Shown: positions 8,500 through 15,856 of the stretch, in pieces
Layout of the letters: each line of letters opens with the position of its first letter
Position numbering within the stretch: the stretch's first letter is position 1
Assembly (NCBI GenBank): GCA_900104855.1
Contig: FNSS01000001.1
Coordinates: 6,014,001-6,078,000 of the forward strand
Direction of reading: 5' to 3'
Length of the DNA: 64,000 bases
Source of the DNA: Rhizobiales bacterium GAS188
Lineage (GTDB): Bacteria; Pseudomonadota; Alphaproteobacteria; Rhizobiales; Beijerinckiaceae
The notes under the pieces: generated by a model
Database searches by the model: none
What the model was told of the DNA's origin: nothing
What the model saw: the letters and a program-made list of their open reading frames with translations, nothing else
Translations under genes and position numbers: made by a program

Positions 8500-9749
8500 G
8501 CGGGACGCTCCGCCAGGCGGTAGAGATGGAAGGCGCCGTAGATCGAAGAGCGATCGTGCTCGAGCCCTTCGCGCGAACGCGCATGGTCGTAGCTCCAGGC
8601 ATCGAGGATGCTCGACGGCAGCCGGCCCGGCAACAGGCGCTCATCGGCGGCGGTCCGGAAGATCACCCTTGCGCCTTGCCGCGCCGTGCGGGTGATCTCG
8701 CCCCACAGGGCCGTGAGGTCGTCATCGTTCATCCAGTCCTGCGCATCGAGCAGGACATAGCAGTCGACGCTCCCTTCCGGATTTTCCTTCAGGAATTCGG
8801 TCAGCGACCGTTGCTGCAGGCGGACGCGGTCGGCGCGAGCCCTGACCGCATCGAAGTTGCGCCGCTGCAGATAGGGCGGCAGAGCTTCGTCGCCGGTCAT
8901 CGCATAGCCGCGCCCGAAGGCCTGCCAGGCGAAATAATTGGTCGTGATGTCGAAGCCGCAGGCGAGCCTCTCGAGCCTCTGGCGCAGCACGGCCGCGATG
9001 CCGTCGGGCAGGTCCTGCGACAGGCTGCGATATTGCGAGGGCGGGATGCCGAGGCCGTAGAGCGAGGCCGGCTGGCGGATCAGCCAGCGCAGGAAGGTCT
9101 TGTCGAAGATCGGCGCGAGATGCCGATCGAAAAGGACACGCTGTTCCGAGAGATTGCGGGCCTTCAGCACGGCGCCGGGATCGCAGCCATAGATCCGTGC
9201 CAAAAGATGACCGGCTCCGATGAACTTGCCCAGCAGGCCGTGCCGGTAGAAATTATCGCTGAAGGCCGCGATGCGGCGGCGTCCGCCCAGGCTGCGCGCT
9301 TCCCAATAGGCGCGCGAGGTCGCGTCGAGATGCGGCTTGATCAAGCTGTCATAGGCGCCGACATTGTCGCGCGAATTCGCCTTGCCGAAGAGGCGCAGGA
9401 AGGCGTCGTAATCGGGCAGCTGGCGCAGCGCCGCGAGCTTGAGCTGGCCGAGCGCGATATGGGCGCCGTTCAGGTCGACAGCGCTGATGCGCGCCGGATC
9501 GGCGGTCAGATAGGACAGGATGTTGCAACTGCCCGACGCGATGGCGACCACATGGTCGCCAGGGCGGATCTGCAGGGCGGCCATGTCGACGACCGGATCC
9601 TCCCAGATCTGCGGATAGACGAGCCCGCGGAACGCGAAGGTGAAGAGGCGCTCCAGGACCCCGGCGCGCGAGAGTGCCTTGCTGCGATGCACCGCCGTGT
9701 TCAGCCCGATGGCGGTTGCGCGTCGCGCTGCTCTTGCCGATTGCGTCAC
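8496..9749 (-). CDS. btaA: S-adenosylmethionine:diacylglycerol 3-amino-3-carboxypropyltransferase (BtaA-like)
   Basis: The 417-residue protein belongs to the DUF3419/BtaA family. Recognisable segments are FRGLVYPQIWEDPVVD, the SAM-site-like VVAIASGSCNILSYL, VDLNGAHIALG and the C-terminal VLLDAQDWM. BtaA moves the homoserine moiety of SAM onto diacylglycerol, the first step of DGTS synthesis. The GTG start at 9749 is supported by GGGAGGT four bases upstream. The stop overlaps btaB, so the two form a coupled operon that makes the complete pathway. Confidence 0.9.
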   Translation of the reverse strand: MTQSARAARRATAIGLNTAVHRSKALSRAGVLERLFTFAFRGLVYPQIWEDPVVDMAALQIRPGDHVVAIASGSCNILSYLTADPARISAVDLNGAHIALGQLKLAALRQLPDYDAFLRLFGKANSRDNVGAYDSLIKPHLDATSRAYWEARSLGGRRRIAAFSDNFYRHGLLGKFIGAGHLLARIYGCDPGAVLKARNLSEQRVLFDRHLAPIFDKTFLRWLIRQPASLYGLGIPPSQYRSLSQDLPDGIAAVLRQRLERLACGFDITTNYFAWQAFGRGYAMTGDEALPPYLQRRNFDAVRARADRVRLQQRSLTEFLKENPEGSVDCYVLLDAQDWMNDDDLTALWGEITRTARQGARVIFRTAADERLLPGRLPSSILDAWSYDHARSREGLEHDRSSIYGAFHLYRLAERPA

Positions 9750-9843
9750 CCGACCTCCCGAAGCACAAGCTGCGATCAGCCGGCGTTAGGCGAGTCGCAT
9801 GACGGTTGCGTGACTGTGAGCGCCCCGCGATGGCAGAACCGCC

Positions 9844-10341
9844 TCAATGCTTGGCGCAGGCCAGCACCGCGACCACGCCGTCGCCCTCGCAGCTGGCGCC
9901 GCTCATGCCCTGCAGATTAGGAGCCGAGGCGGCCCCGCCCGTGGCGCGCGCGCAATAGGCGCTGACCATGATCTCGTCGGCATTGCAGCTCGCGCTCGCC
10001 TTGTCGCTGAGGATGCGCAGCGCCGTGCTGGAGGTCCCGGCATCGCCCTTCGCTCCGGCGACGCCCTGCGCGCCTTGCGGCCCGGGCGCGCCTTGCGGAC
10101 CTGGAGCGCCTGGAGAACCTTGAGGGCCCGGGGCGCCTTGTGCGCCGATGGCGCCTTGTGCGCCGGCCTGTCCTTGCGGTCCCGGCGGGCCTTGCTGCCC
10201 TTGCGGTCCCTGAGGGCCGGTCGGGCCCTGGGCACCGGTCGGGCCGGACTGGCCTTGCGGTCCAGCGGGTCCGGGCTTGCTGTCGCAGGAGGCGAGCGCC
10301 AGAAGCGCGACGAGGGAAAGTGCGGAGATCAGCAAGCGCAT
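9844..10341 (-). CDS. Collagen-like (Gly-X-Y repeat) lipoprotein
   Basis: The protein has 165 residues. A signal peptide ([18 protein letters not shown]) ends in a lipobox with Cys19, followed by Asp at +2. From residue 24 to 104 there are 27 uninterrupted Gly-X-Y triplets, rich in Pro, Gln and Ala, as in bacterial collagen-like proteins that form triple helices. The last 60 residues contain five cysteines (segments [19 protein letters not shown] and LACAKH) and may be a trimerising or disulfide-bonded head. I start at the Met that begins the signal peptide; a start 24 nt upstream (10365) would add MPNSENRT. The function is unknown: surface adhesion or structural roles are typical for such proteins. 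Confidence 0.75.
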   Translation of the reverse strand: MRLLISALSLVALLALASCDSKPGPAGPQGQSGPTGAQGPTGPQGPQGQQGPPGPQGQAGAQGAIGAQGAPGPQGSPGAPGPQGAPGPQGAQGVAGAKGDAGTSSTALRILSDKASASCNADEIMVSAYCARATGGAASAPNLQGMSGASCEGDGVVAVLACAKH

Positions 10342-10572
10342 GGTGCGGTTCTCGCTATTGGGCACAATCGCCGACAGCGTAATCTGCGGCCGCGCTCACA
10401 CGCAAGAGGACGAGCCGCAATTCCCGGCGCAGGACTGCGCTCCAGGCTGTTGCGGACGATCCTTCGGTGGATAACCGATATGCGAAGCGGGGCCTTGGCC
10501 TCCTCGCAATGGCACTCGCCATCCCTATCTGTCGGAGCCGATGACGAAGTCGAATGCGAATGGAGACCGGCA

Positions 10573-11349
10573 GTGACCGAGAGCTTGCGGATAACCCTGA
10601 TCGGCGGCCCGACCGCCTTGCTGGAGATGGGCGGGGCGAGGCTGCTCACCGATCCGACCTTCGATGCGCCCGGCAGCTACGCGTCCGGAACCGTCACCTT
10701 GACCAAGACGACGATGCCGGCGGTCGCTGCCGAGGCGATCGGGGCGATCGATGCGGTGCTGCTCAGCCATGACCAGCATTTCGACAATCTCGACCGCTCG
10801 GGCCGCGCCTTCCTGAGCCAAGTTGCGCGAGTTGCGACGACGGTCGCGGGGGCAGGGCGCCTCGGAGGCAATGCGCGCGGGCTCGAGCCCTGGGACAGGT
10901 TCGAGATCGCGACACCGTCCGGCCGCCCTTTGCGCATCACGGCGACGCCTGCCCGCCATGGCCCGGTCGGCATCGAGCCGATCAGCGGCGATGTCATCGG
11001 CTTCGTCCTTGCCTTCGGCGACGAGCCGAGGCGCGCCGTCTATGTCTCGGGCGACACGGTCTGGTACGAGGGCGTCGCCGAAGTGGCGCGGCGCTTCGAC
11101 GTCAGGCTCGCTATCCTGTTCGCGGGATCGGCGAAGCCGCGCGGCGCTTTCCATATGACCATGGACGCCAATGACGCGATCGAGGCGGCGCATGCCTTCA
11201 AGGATGCGGTCATCACCGCCATCCATAATGAGGGCTGGGCCCATTTCACCGAGACGCAGGCCGAGCTGACCCAAGCCTTCAAGGCCGTCGGCCTCGGCGA
11301 GCGCCTGCGATTGCTGGAGCCCGGAGTCGCGCTGACGCTGCCGATCTGA
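10573..11349 (+). CDS. Metallo-beta-lactamase-fold hydrolase (UlaG/UPF0173-like)
   Basis: The frame is open far upstream, but the family begins at ITLIGGPTALLEMGG, so I use GTG 10573 with GGAG seven nt before it (258 residues). Visible motifs are LLTDPTF, the metal-binding loop LLSHDQHFDN (a variant of HxHxDH), ATPARHGP, VYVSGDTVWY and the final HNEGWAHF. These match the UlaG-like branch of the superfamily, which includes L-ascorbate-6-phosphate lactonase and NAPE-phospholipase D. The substrate is unknown. The gene diverges from the collagen-like lipoprotein across 231 nt and converges with clpP, 12 nt apart. Confidence 0.8.
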   Translation: MTESLRITLIGGPTALLEMGGARLLTDPTFDAPGSYASGTVTLTKTTMPAVAAEAIGAIDAVLLSHDQHFDNLDRSGRAFLSQVARVATTVAGAGRLGGNARGLEPWDRFEIATPSGRPLRITATPARHGPVGIEPISGDVIGFVLAFGDEPRRAVYVSGDTVWYEGVAEVARRFDVRLAILFAGSAKPRGAFHMTMDANDAIEAAHAFKDAVITAIHNEGWAHFTETQAELTQAFKAVGLGERLRLLEPGVALTLPI

Positions 11350-11361
11350 CGGGACCGGCCC

Positions 11362-11973
11362 TCAGGCCGCCTCACGGCCCTCGCGGCTCCCGGACACATG
11401 ATCGACGATGCCCCAAAGCTTCGCTTCCTCGGCGGTCATGAAATTGTCGCGGTCCAAGGTGCGCTCGACCTCGTCATAGCTGCGCCCGCAATGCTTGGCG
11501 TAGAGCTCGTTGAGCCGGCGCTTCAGCTTCACGATGTTCTCGGCGTGGCGCTCGATGTCCGAAGCGACGCCCTGGAAGCCGCCCGAGGGCTGGTGCACCA
11601 TGATGCTGGCATTCGGCAGCGCGATGCGGCGGCCCGCAGCGCCCGCCATCAGCAGGAAGGAGCCCGCCGAGCAGGCCGTGCCCATGCATACGGTCGAGAC
11701 CGGGCTCTTGATGTATTGCATGGTGTCGTAGATGGCGAAGCCGCTGGTCACCGAGCCGCCCGGCGAGTTGATATACATGGCGATCTCTCTCCTCGGGCCT
11801 TCCGATTCCAGGAACAGGAGCTGGGCGCAGACCAGCGCCGAGACAGCATCGTCGATCGGGCCGTTCAGGAAGATGATCCGCTCGCGCAACAGGCGCGAGA
11901 AGATGTCGAAGGAGCGCTCGCCCCTTTGCGATTGCTCGATCACCATCGGAACGAGGTTCATCAGGCCGCCCAT
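11362..11973 (-). CDS. clpP: ATP-dependent Clp protease proteolytic subunit, ClpP paralogue
   Basis: The 203-residue ClpP has a complete catalytic triad: Ser102 in MGTACSAGS, His127 in IMVHQPSG and Asp176 in LDRDNF. Handle and active-site segments [11 protein letters not shown] and [15 protein letters not shown] are intact. The nucleophile motif reads TACSAG instead of the usual QAASMG, and there is no clpX or lon next door, which suggests an additional ClpP rather than the main housekeeping copy. It lacks a long propeptide. It would assemble into a 14-mer barrel and degrade substrates fed by ClpX or ClpA. Confidence 0.9.
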   Translation of the reverse strand: MGGLMNLVPMVIEQSQRGERSFDIFSRLLRERIIFLNGPIDDAVSALVCAQLLFLESEGPRREIAMYINSPGGSVTSGFAIYDTMQYIKSPVSTVCMGTACSAGSFLLMAGAAGRRIALPNASIMVHQPSGGFQGVASDIERHAENIVKLKRRLNELYAKHCGRSYDEVERTLDRDNFMTAEEAKLWGIVDHVSGSREGREAA

Positions 11974-12503
11974 CTCAGTCTCCCTTGTGTCGCCGGTCGC
12001 GCAGCACGCGATGCCATGATCGGCATGCCGCGCCGTGCGGCCGAATGCCGTCTCGATTGGTGCCGCACCGCGTGGCGGCGCATGGGTTGGCCCAGGGCTT
12101 GCGCTCTCGCCTCGACGGTGAGCGGCCGCTGCTCGCGCCGTTCGAGCCCGCTATGCACGAGGCGAAGATGCGTGCCCCCAGCCGGGGTCTCGCTGAGCAC
12201 GAAGGTCACGACGCTGTCGAGGCGGCGATCCTGCCCGTCGCGATCCGTCTGCGCTTCGCGCCAACGATAGCGCAGCAGGCGATGCGGCTCGGCGGTGAGC
12301 ACTTCGCAGGCGATATCGCCTTCGCCCGCCCGTTCGGGCTTCATGGTGAAGCGGCCGCCGACCTCAGGGCGCATATCGTTTGGCATCAGCCAGGCGGAAA
12401 CGAGCTCGGGCACGGTCAGCGCCCGCCAGACCTTCTCGGGCGGCTCGTCGAATTCGCATTCGAAGGTCACCGATCGCTCGGCATCACGCGGGGCATCGCT
12501 CAT
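11961..12503 (-). CDS. SRPBCC (START/AHSA1-like) domain protein, partner of an ArsR regulator
   Basis: The chosen start [18 protein letters not shown] overlaps the arsR-type gene stop as ATGA, giving 180 residues; the longer open frame upstream belongs to arsR sequence. AHSA1-type features are [22 protein letters not shown] near the start, [14 protein letters not shown] and [23 protein letters not shown]. These small cups bind hydrophobic ligands or act as Hsp90-cofactor-like folds; bacterial members are very often encoded directly behind an ArsR regulator, as here. The C-terminal 40 residues are Arg/Ala-rich and may be loosely conserved. The ligand is unknown. Its stop overlaps the first codons of clpP by 13 nt. 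Confidence 0.8.
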   Translation of the reverse strand: MSDAPRDAERSVTFECEFDEPPEKVWRALTVPELVSAWLMPNDMRPEVGGRFTMKPERAGEGDIACEVLTAEPHRLLRYRWREAQTDRDGQDRRLDSVVTFVLSETPAGGTHLRLVHSGLERREQRPLTVEARAQALGQPMRRHAVRHQSRRHSAARRGMPIMASRAARPATQGRLRWAA

Positions 12504-12829
12504 TGATCCATTCCCTTCACAACATCCTTCAGCCTCGCCAGGCGCTCCGGCCAGAAGGCGCGGTAGCGGTCGACCCAATCGACCAGCGGCTCGAGTCCCG
12601 TAGGCTCGGCCCGGTAATAGGCATGGCGCCCCTCGCGCCGCTCGCTCACCAGGCCCGCGCCGCGCAAGGCGGCGAGGTGTTGCGAGATCGCCGGCTGCGA
12701 GACGGAGAAGCCTGCTTTCAGCTCGGTGACGTTCATCTCGCCTGCGGCGAGCCGCTCATAGACGGCGCGGCGCGTCGGGTCGGCGAGCGCGCGGAAGATT
12801 TGGACACGGGGGATCTCGGCTTCGATCAT
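12500..12829 (-). CDS. ArsR-family winged-helix transcriptional repressor
   Basis: The 109-residue protein starts MIEAEIPRVQIFRALADPTR and carries the winged-helix MNVTELKAGFSVSQPAISQHLAAL with recognition helix SQPAISQHLAAL and wing RREGRHAYYRAE. It lacks the Cys pair of metal-sensing ArsR members, so it is of the non-metal branch that partners SRPBCC genes. It is translationally coupled to that gene. A perfect 18-bp palindrome lies 9-26 nt upstream and is the probable autoregulatory operator. Confidence 0.88.
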   Translation of the reverse strand: MIEAEIPRVQIFRALADPTRRAVYERLAAGEMNVTELKAGFSVSQPAISQHLAALRGAGLVSERREGRHAYYRAEPTGLEPLVDWVDRYRAFWPERLARLKDVVKGMDQ

Positions 12830-12837
12830 GCATTATA

Positions 12838-12855
12838 CATAAGCGATCGCTTATG
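12838..12855. promoter_or_regulatory. Perfect 18-bp palindrome, probable ArsR operator
   Basis: CATAAGCGATCGCTTATG is identical to its reverse complement. It lies just upstream of the arsR start and next to a consensus TATAAT (minus strand, 12837-12832), so it occupies the spacer of a likely promoter, where a bound dimer would block RNA polymerase. The TATAAT is only 2 nt before the ATG, so either the mRNA is nearly leaderless or the true promoter is elsewhere. Confidence 0.65.
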
Positions 12856-12933
12856 CGTTTGGCAAGCCCCGTCGCAAGCGATGCGCTGGGACCGCGACCG
12901 TCCCGCTCGCCCTTTGGTTGACTTTGTTCCGAA

Positions 12934-13788
12934 ATGGACCTATCCGACCGCCCGAAAATGGAACCGCGTCAAGGCGGCCTTCGAGGAAATGATCAGGGAC
13001 AGGCTTTGCAGGATCTCGCCGTCAGGACCGTCGATCGGGTCGCCGCCATCTTGCGTGTCGTGGCGGCGCATGGCCCGGAAGGCGCGGGCGTCACCGAGAT
13101 TACCGAAGCCACTGGCTTGAGCAAAGCCACCGTGCATCGGCTGCTCGGAGCCCTCGTCAATGTCGGCTTCGCCTATCAGCAGCCCCCCGGCCGGCGCTAT
13201 CGCCTCGGTTCCGGCGCCATCGCGCTCGGCGGCTCGGCGCTGCACGACCATGCGGCGTCGATCATGCAGCCGGCGCTGGCGCGGCTCGCCGAGGCGACGG
13301 GCGATACGGTCTTCGCCTCGGTGCGCGAAGGCCCGGCCGCCATTTGCGTGGCGCGCGCGGTCGGCAGCTTTCCGGTGCGTACCCTGACCCTCGATATCGG
13401 CGACCGGCGCCCGCTCGGCGTCGGCGCGGGCAGCCTCGCTCTGTTCGCGGCCTTGTCGGACGAAGCGATCGCGACCGTGCTCAAGCAGAATGAGAGCTGG
13501 CTCAAGGATTATCGCGGCTTCGACGCACAGGCTCTGCGGGCGCTGGTGGCGCGCACGCGTGGCGCCGGCTATTCGCTCAATGAGGGCCGCATCGTGCCCG
13601 CCATGAACGCCATCGGCGTCGTGGTGCGCGATGCGGCGGGAGAACCTTTCGCCTCGTTGAGCATCGCGGCCATCACGGACCGCATGGGCAAGGATCGGGT
13701 GCCCGAGCTCCTGCAGCTCCTGCAGGCGGAAGCCCGCGCTCTCGAAGCCTCCTTGGCCCGATCCTCCAGCAGCGAAGCCGCAGAGTGA
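12934..13788 (+). CDS. IclR-family transcriptional regulator of the adjoining catabolic operon
   Basis: The protein has up to 284 residues with an N-terminal winged helix (VTEITEATGLSKATVHRLL) and a C-terminal effector-binding GAF-like domain (RTLTLDIGDRRPLGVGAGSL; YSLNEGRIVPAMNAIGVVV). It precedes the dehydrogenase E1 alpha gene by 10 nt on the same strand and probably controls that operon. The start is uncertain: ATG 12934 and ATG 12958 lack a clear ribosome site, while TTG 13006 has AGGGA 6 nt upstream and would give a typical 260-residue IclR protein. An inverted pair GTTCC (12926-12930) / GGAAC (12960-12964) overlaps the upstream starts and could be its operator. Confidence 0.85.
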   Translation: MDLSDRPKMEPRQGGLRGNDQGQALQDLAVRTVDRVAAILRVVAAHGPEGAGVTEITEATGLSKATVHRLLGALVNVGFAYQQPPGRRYRLGSGAIALGGSALHDHAASIMQPALARLAEATGDTVFASVREGPAAICVARAVGSFPVRTLTLDIGDRRPLGVGAGSLALFAALSDEAIATVLKQNESWLKDYRGFDAQALRALVARTRGAGYSLNEGRIVPAMNAIGVVVRDAAGEPFASLSIAAITDRMGKDRVPELLQLLQAEARALEASLARSSSSEAAE

Positions 13789-13798
13789 CGACACCGAC

Positions 13799-14809
13799 AT
13801 GAGCAAGGACAGCAAGGGCAGGTTCCCGAATATCGATGTGGCGCGGCTGCGCGCCCATCACCTTCTGATGCACCGCATCCGGGCGCTCGAGGAGGTGGCG
13901 CTGCAGGCGCTCGACGACAAGCTGGTGCTCGGGGCCATCCATCCCTCGATCGGCCAGGAGGGCGTGGCGACCGGCGTGATCGCCCATCTGACGCGGCGCG
14001 ACCTCCTGCTCTCGACCCATCGCGGCCATGGCCACACCCTGGCGAAGGGCGCCTCCTCGACCGCGATGTTCCATGAGCTGCTCGGCAAGCTCGGCGGCAA
14101 TTGCGGCGGCAAGGGCGGCTCGATGCATATCGCGGATTTCAGCGTCGGCATGCTGGGCGCGAATGGCGTGGTGGCGGCGAATATCGTGATCGCTGCCGGC
14201 GCCGCCCATGCGGTGAAGCTCAAGGGCGAGGACCGGATCGTCGCCTGCTTCTTCGGCGACGGCGCCACCAATCGCGGCCCCTTCCTCGAAGGGCTCAACT
14301 GGGCCGCGGTGTTCAAGCTGCCGGTGCTGTTCGTCTGCGAGGACAATGGCTATGCGGCGACCACCAAGACGCGCACCATGACGGCGGGCCCCGGCCTCTC
14401 CGAGCGGGCTCGCGCGCTCGGCGTGCCGGCGACCGAGGTCGACGGCAATGACGTGGTCGCGGTCGAGGCGGCGGCCGCCGATCTGGTGCGTGAGGTGAGG
14501 GCAGGGGAAGGGCCGCGCTTCCTGCACGCCAAGACCTATCGGGTCACGGGCCATACGGGCGCCGATCCCGCGACCTACCGGCCGAAAGGCGAGGTCGAGG
14601 CGCAAAAGGCCAATGACCCGATCACCCGGGCCCGCGAGCTCCTGATCGCCGCGGGCGTCGCCGCGTCATCGCTCGACGAAGACCGGCAAGCGGCGCTTGC
14701 CGAGATGGACGAAGCCTATGCGAGCGCGCGCGGCGCGCCCTTCCCGCCGGCCGAAGCGGCCTTCATCGATGTCCAGGATATCGGCTCGCCGCTTTTGGAC
14801 GCCTTTTGA
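13799..14809 (+). CDS. ThDP-dependent 2-oxoacid/acetoin dehydrogenase E1 component, alpha subunit
   Basis: The 336-residue protein is of the PDH E1 alpha/AcoA type. It has RGHGHT (75-80), GGKGGSMH (103-110) and the ThDP-Mg motif GDGATN (153-158) followed by the Asn of CEDN about 25 residues on. The alpha and beta subunits together decarboxylate a 2-oxoacid or cleave acetoin and pass the acyl group to a lipoyl E2. No E2 or E3 gene is in this cluster, so those subunits must come from elsewhere or the complex works differently. The gene is second in an operon behind an IclR regulator. Substrate unknown; acetoin dehydrogenase is the closest familiar type. Confidence 0.88.
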   Translation: MSKDSKGRFPNIDVARLRAHHLLMHRIRALEEVALQALDDKLVLGAIHPSIGQEGVATGVIAHLTRRDLLLSTHRGHGHTLAKGASSTAMFHELLGKLGGNCGGKGGSMHIADFSVGMLGANGVVAANIVIAAGAAHAVKLKGEDRIVACFFGDGATNRGPFLEGLNWAAVFKLPVLFVCEDNGYAATTKTRTMTAGPGLSERARALGVPATEVDGNDVVAVEAAAADLVREVRAGEGPRFLHAKTYRVTGHTGADPATYRPKGEVEAQKANDPITRARELLIAAGVAASSLDEDRQAALAEMDEAYASARGAPFPPAEAAFIDVQDIGSPLLDAF

Positions 14810-14863
14810 GATGGCGGCGAGAAACGAGGCGCGACACGACCGAATGACCGAGGATACGCCCTG

Positions 14864-15856
14864 ATGCCGAAGATGACTTATCTCGATGCCGGCCGCCTCG
14901 CCCTCGAGGAGGAGATGCGCCGCGACAAGACGGTGTGGGCGATCGGCGAGGATCTCGGGCGTGGCGGCGTCTTCGGCCAATATCGCGGCCTCGCCGAGAT
15001 TTTCGGCACGGACCGCATCTCGGACGCACCGATATCGGAGGCCGCGATTCTCGGCGCCTCGGTCGGCGCCGCCATGATGGGCACGCGTCCCGTCGTCGAG
15101 ATGCGCTTCTCGGATTTCGCGCTCTGCGCCATGGACGAGCTCGTCAATCAAGCCGCCAAGGCGCGCTTCATGTTCGGCGGCCAGGCCCGCGTGCCGCTGG
15201 TGGTGCGCGAGCCGATCGGCATGTGGAGATCATCCGCGGCCCAGCATTCCCAGTCGCTCGAAGCCTGGTACGCGCATGTGCCGGGCCTCGTGGTGGTCTG
15301 CCCGGCGACGCCCGCCGACAATAAAGGACTTCTGAAATCCGCGATCCGTTGCGACGACCCGGTCGTCTATATGGAGCACAAGAATCTCTGGGGGCTCGAG
15401 GACGAGGTTCCCGGCGATCACGATTTCACCGTGCCGCTCGGCGAGGCGCGCATCATGCGCGAGGGTTCTGATCTGACCATCATCTCCTGGTCGGGCCAGG
15501 TGCATGTGGCGGCGCGGGCCGCCGCCACCCTGGCGAAGGAGGGGATCGGCGCCGATCTCATCGATCTGCGCACCATCTGGCCTTGGGACAAGGCGCGGGT
15601 CTTCGACAGTGTCGCCAAGACGAAGAGGCTGCTCGTCGCTCATGAGGCGGTATCGGTCGGCGGCTTCGGCGCCGAGATCGTCGCCACCATCGCCGAGCGT
15701 TTCGGCGGCGCCGTCGCCGTCAAGCGTCTCGGCGCGCCGCGCGCCCCGGTCGGCTATGCGCCGCCGGTCGAGGATGCGGTGCGAGTGACGGAGGCCGCGA
15801 TCGCGGCGGCCGGGCGTGCGCTCATCGGCGCGGCAGACAAGGGAGTGAGCGCGTGA
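14864..15856 (+). CDS. ThDP-dependent 2-oxoacid/acetoin dehydrogenase E1 component, beta subunit
   Basis: The 330-residue transketolase-type beta subunit starts MPKMTYLDAGRLALEEEM. Diagnostic segments are GEDLGRGGVFGQYRGL, ISEAAILGASVGAAM, EMRFSDFALCAMDELVNQAAK and the C-terminal ADLIDLRTIWPWD. It forms the alpha2beta2 E1 heterotetramer with the upstream product. Gap to E1 alpha is 54 nt. Its last codon overlaps the GTG start of the next gene (GTGA), so stoichiometric coupling with the following ThDP enzyme is likely. Confidence 0.9.
   Translation: MPKMTYLDAGRLALEEEMRRDKTVWAIGEDLGRGGVFGQYRGLAEIFGTDRISDAPISEAAILGASVGAAMMGTRPVVEMRFSDFALCAMDELVNQAAKARFMFGGQARVPLVVREPIGMWRSSAAQHSQSLEAWYAHVPGLVVVCPATPADNKGLLKSAIRCDDPVVYMEHKNLWGLEDEVPGDHDFTVPLGEARIMREGSDLTIISWSGQVHVAARAAATLAKEGIGADLIDLRTIWPWDKARVFDSVAKTKRLLVAHEAVSVGGFGAEIVATIAERFGGAVAVKRLGAPRAPVGYAPPVEDAVRVTEAAIAAAGRALIGAADKGVSA

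Noticed and set aside
12500-12829. Metal-sensing ArsR linked to the metal-ATPase operon
   Set aside because: The protein lacks the Cys metal-binding motif and is coupled to an SRPBCC gene 5 kb away from the ATPase.
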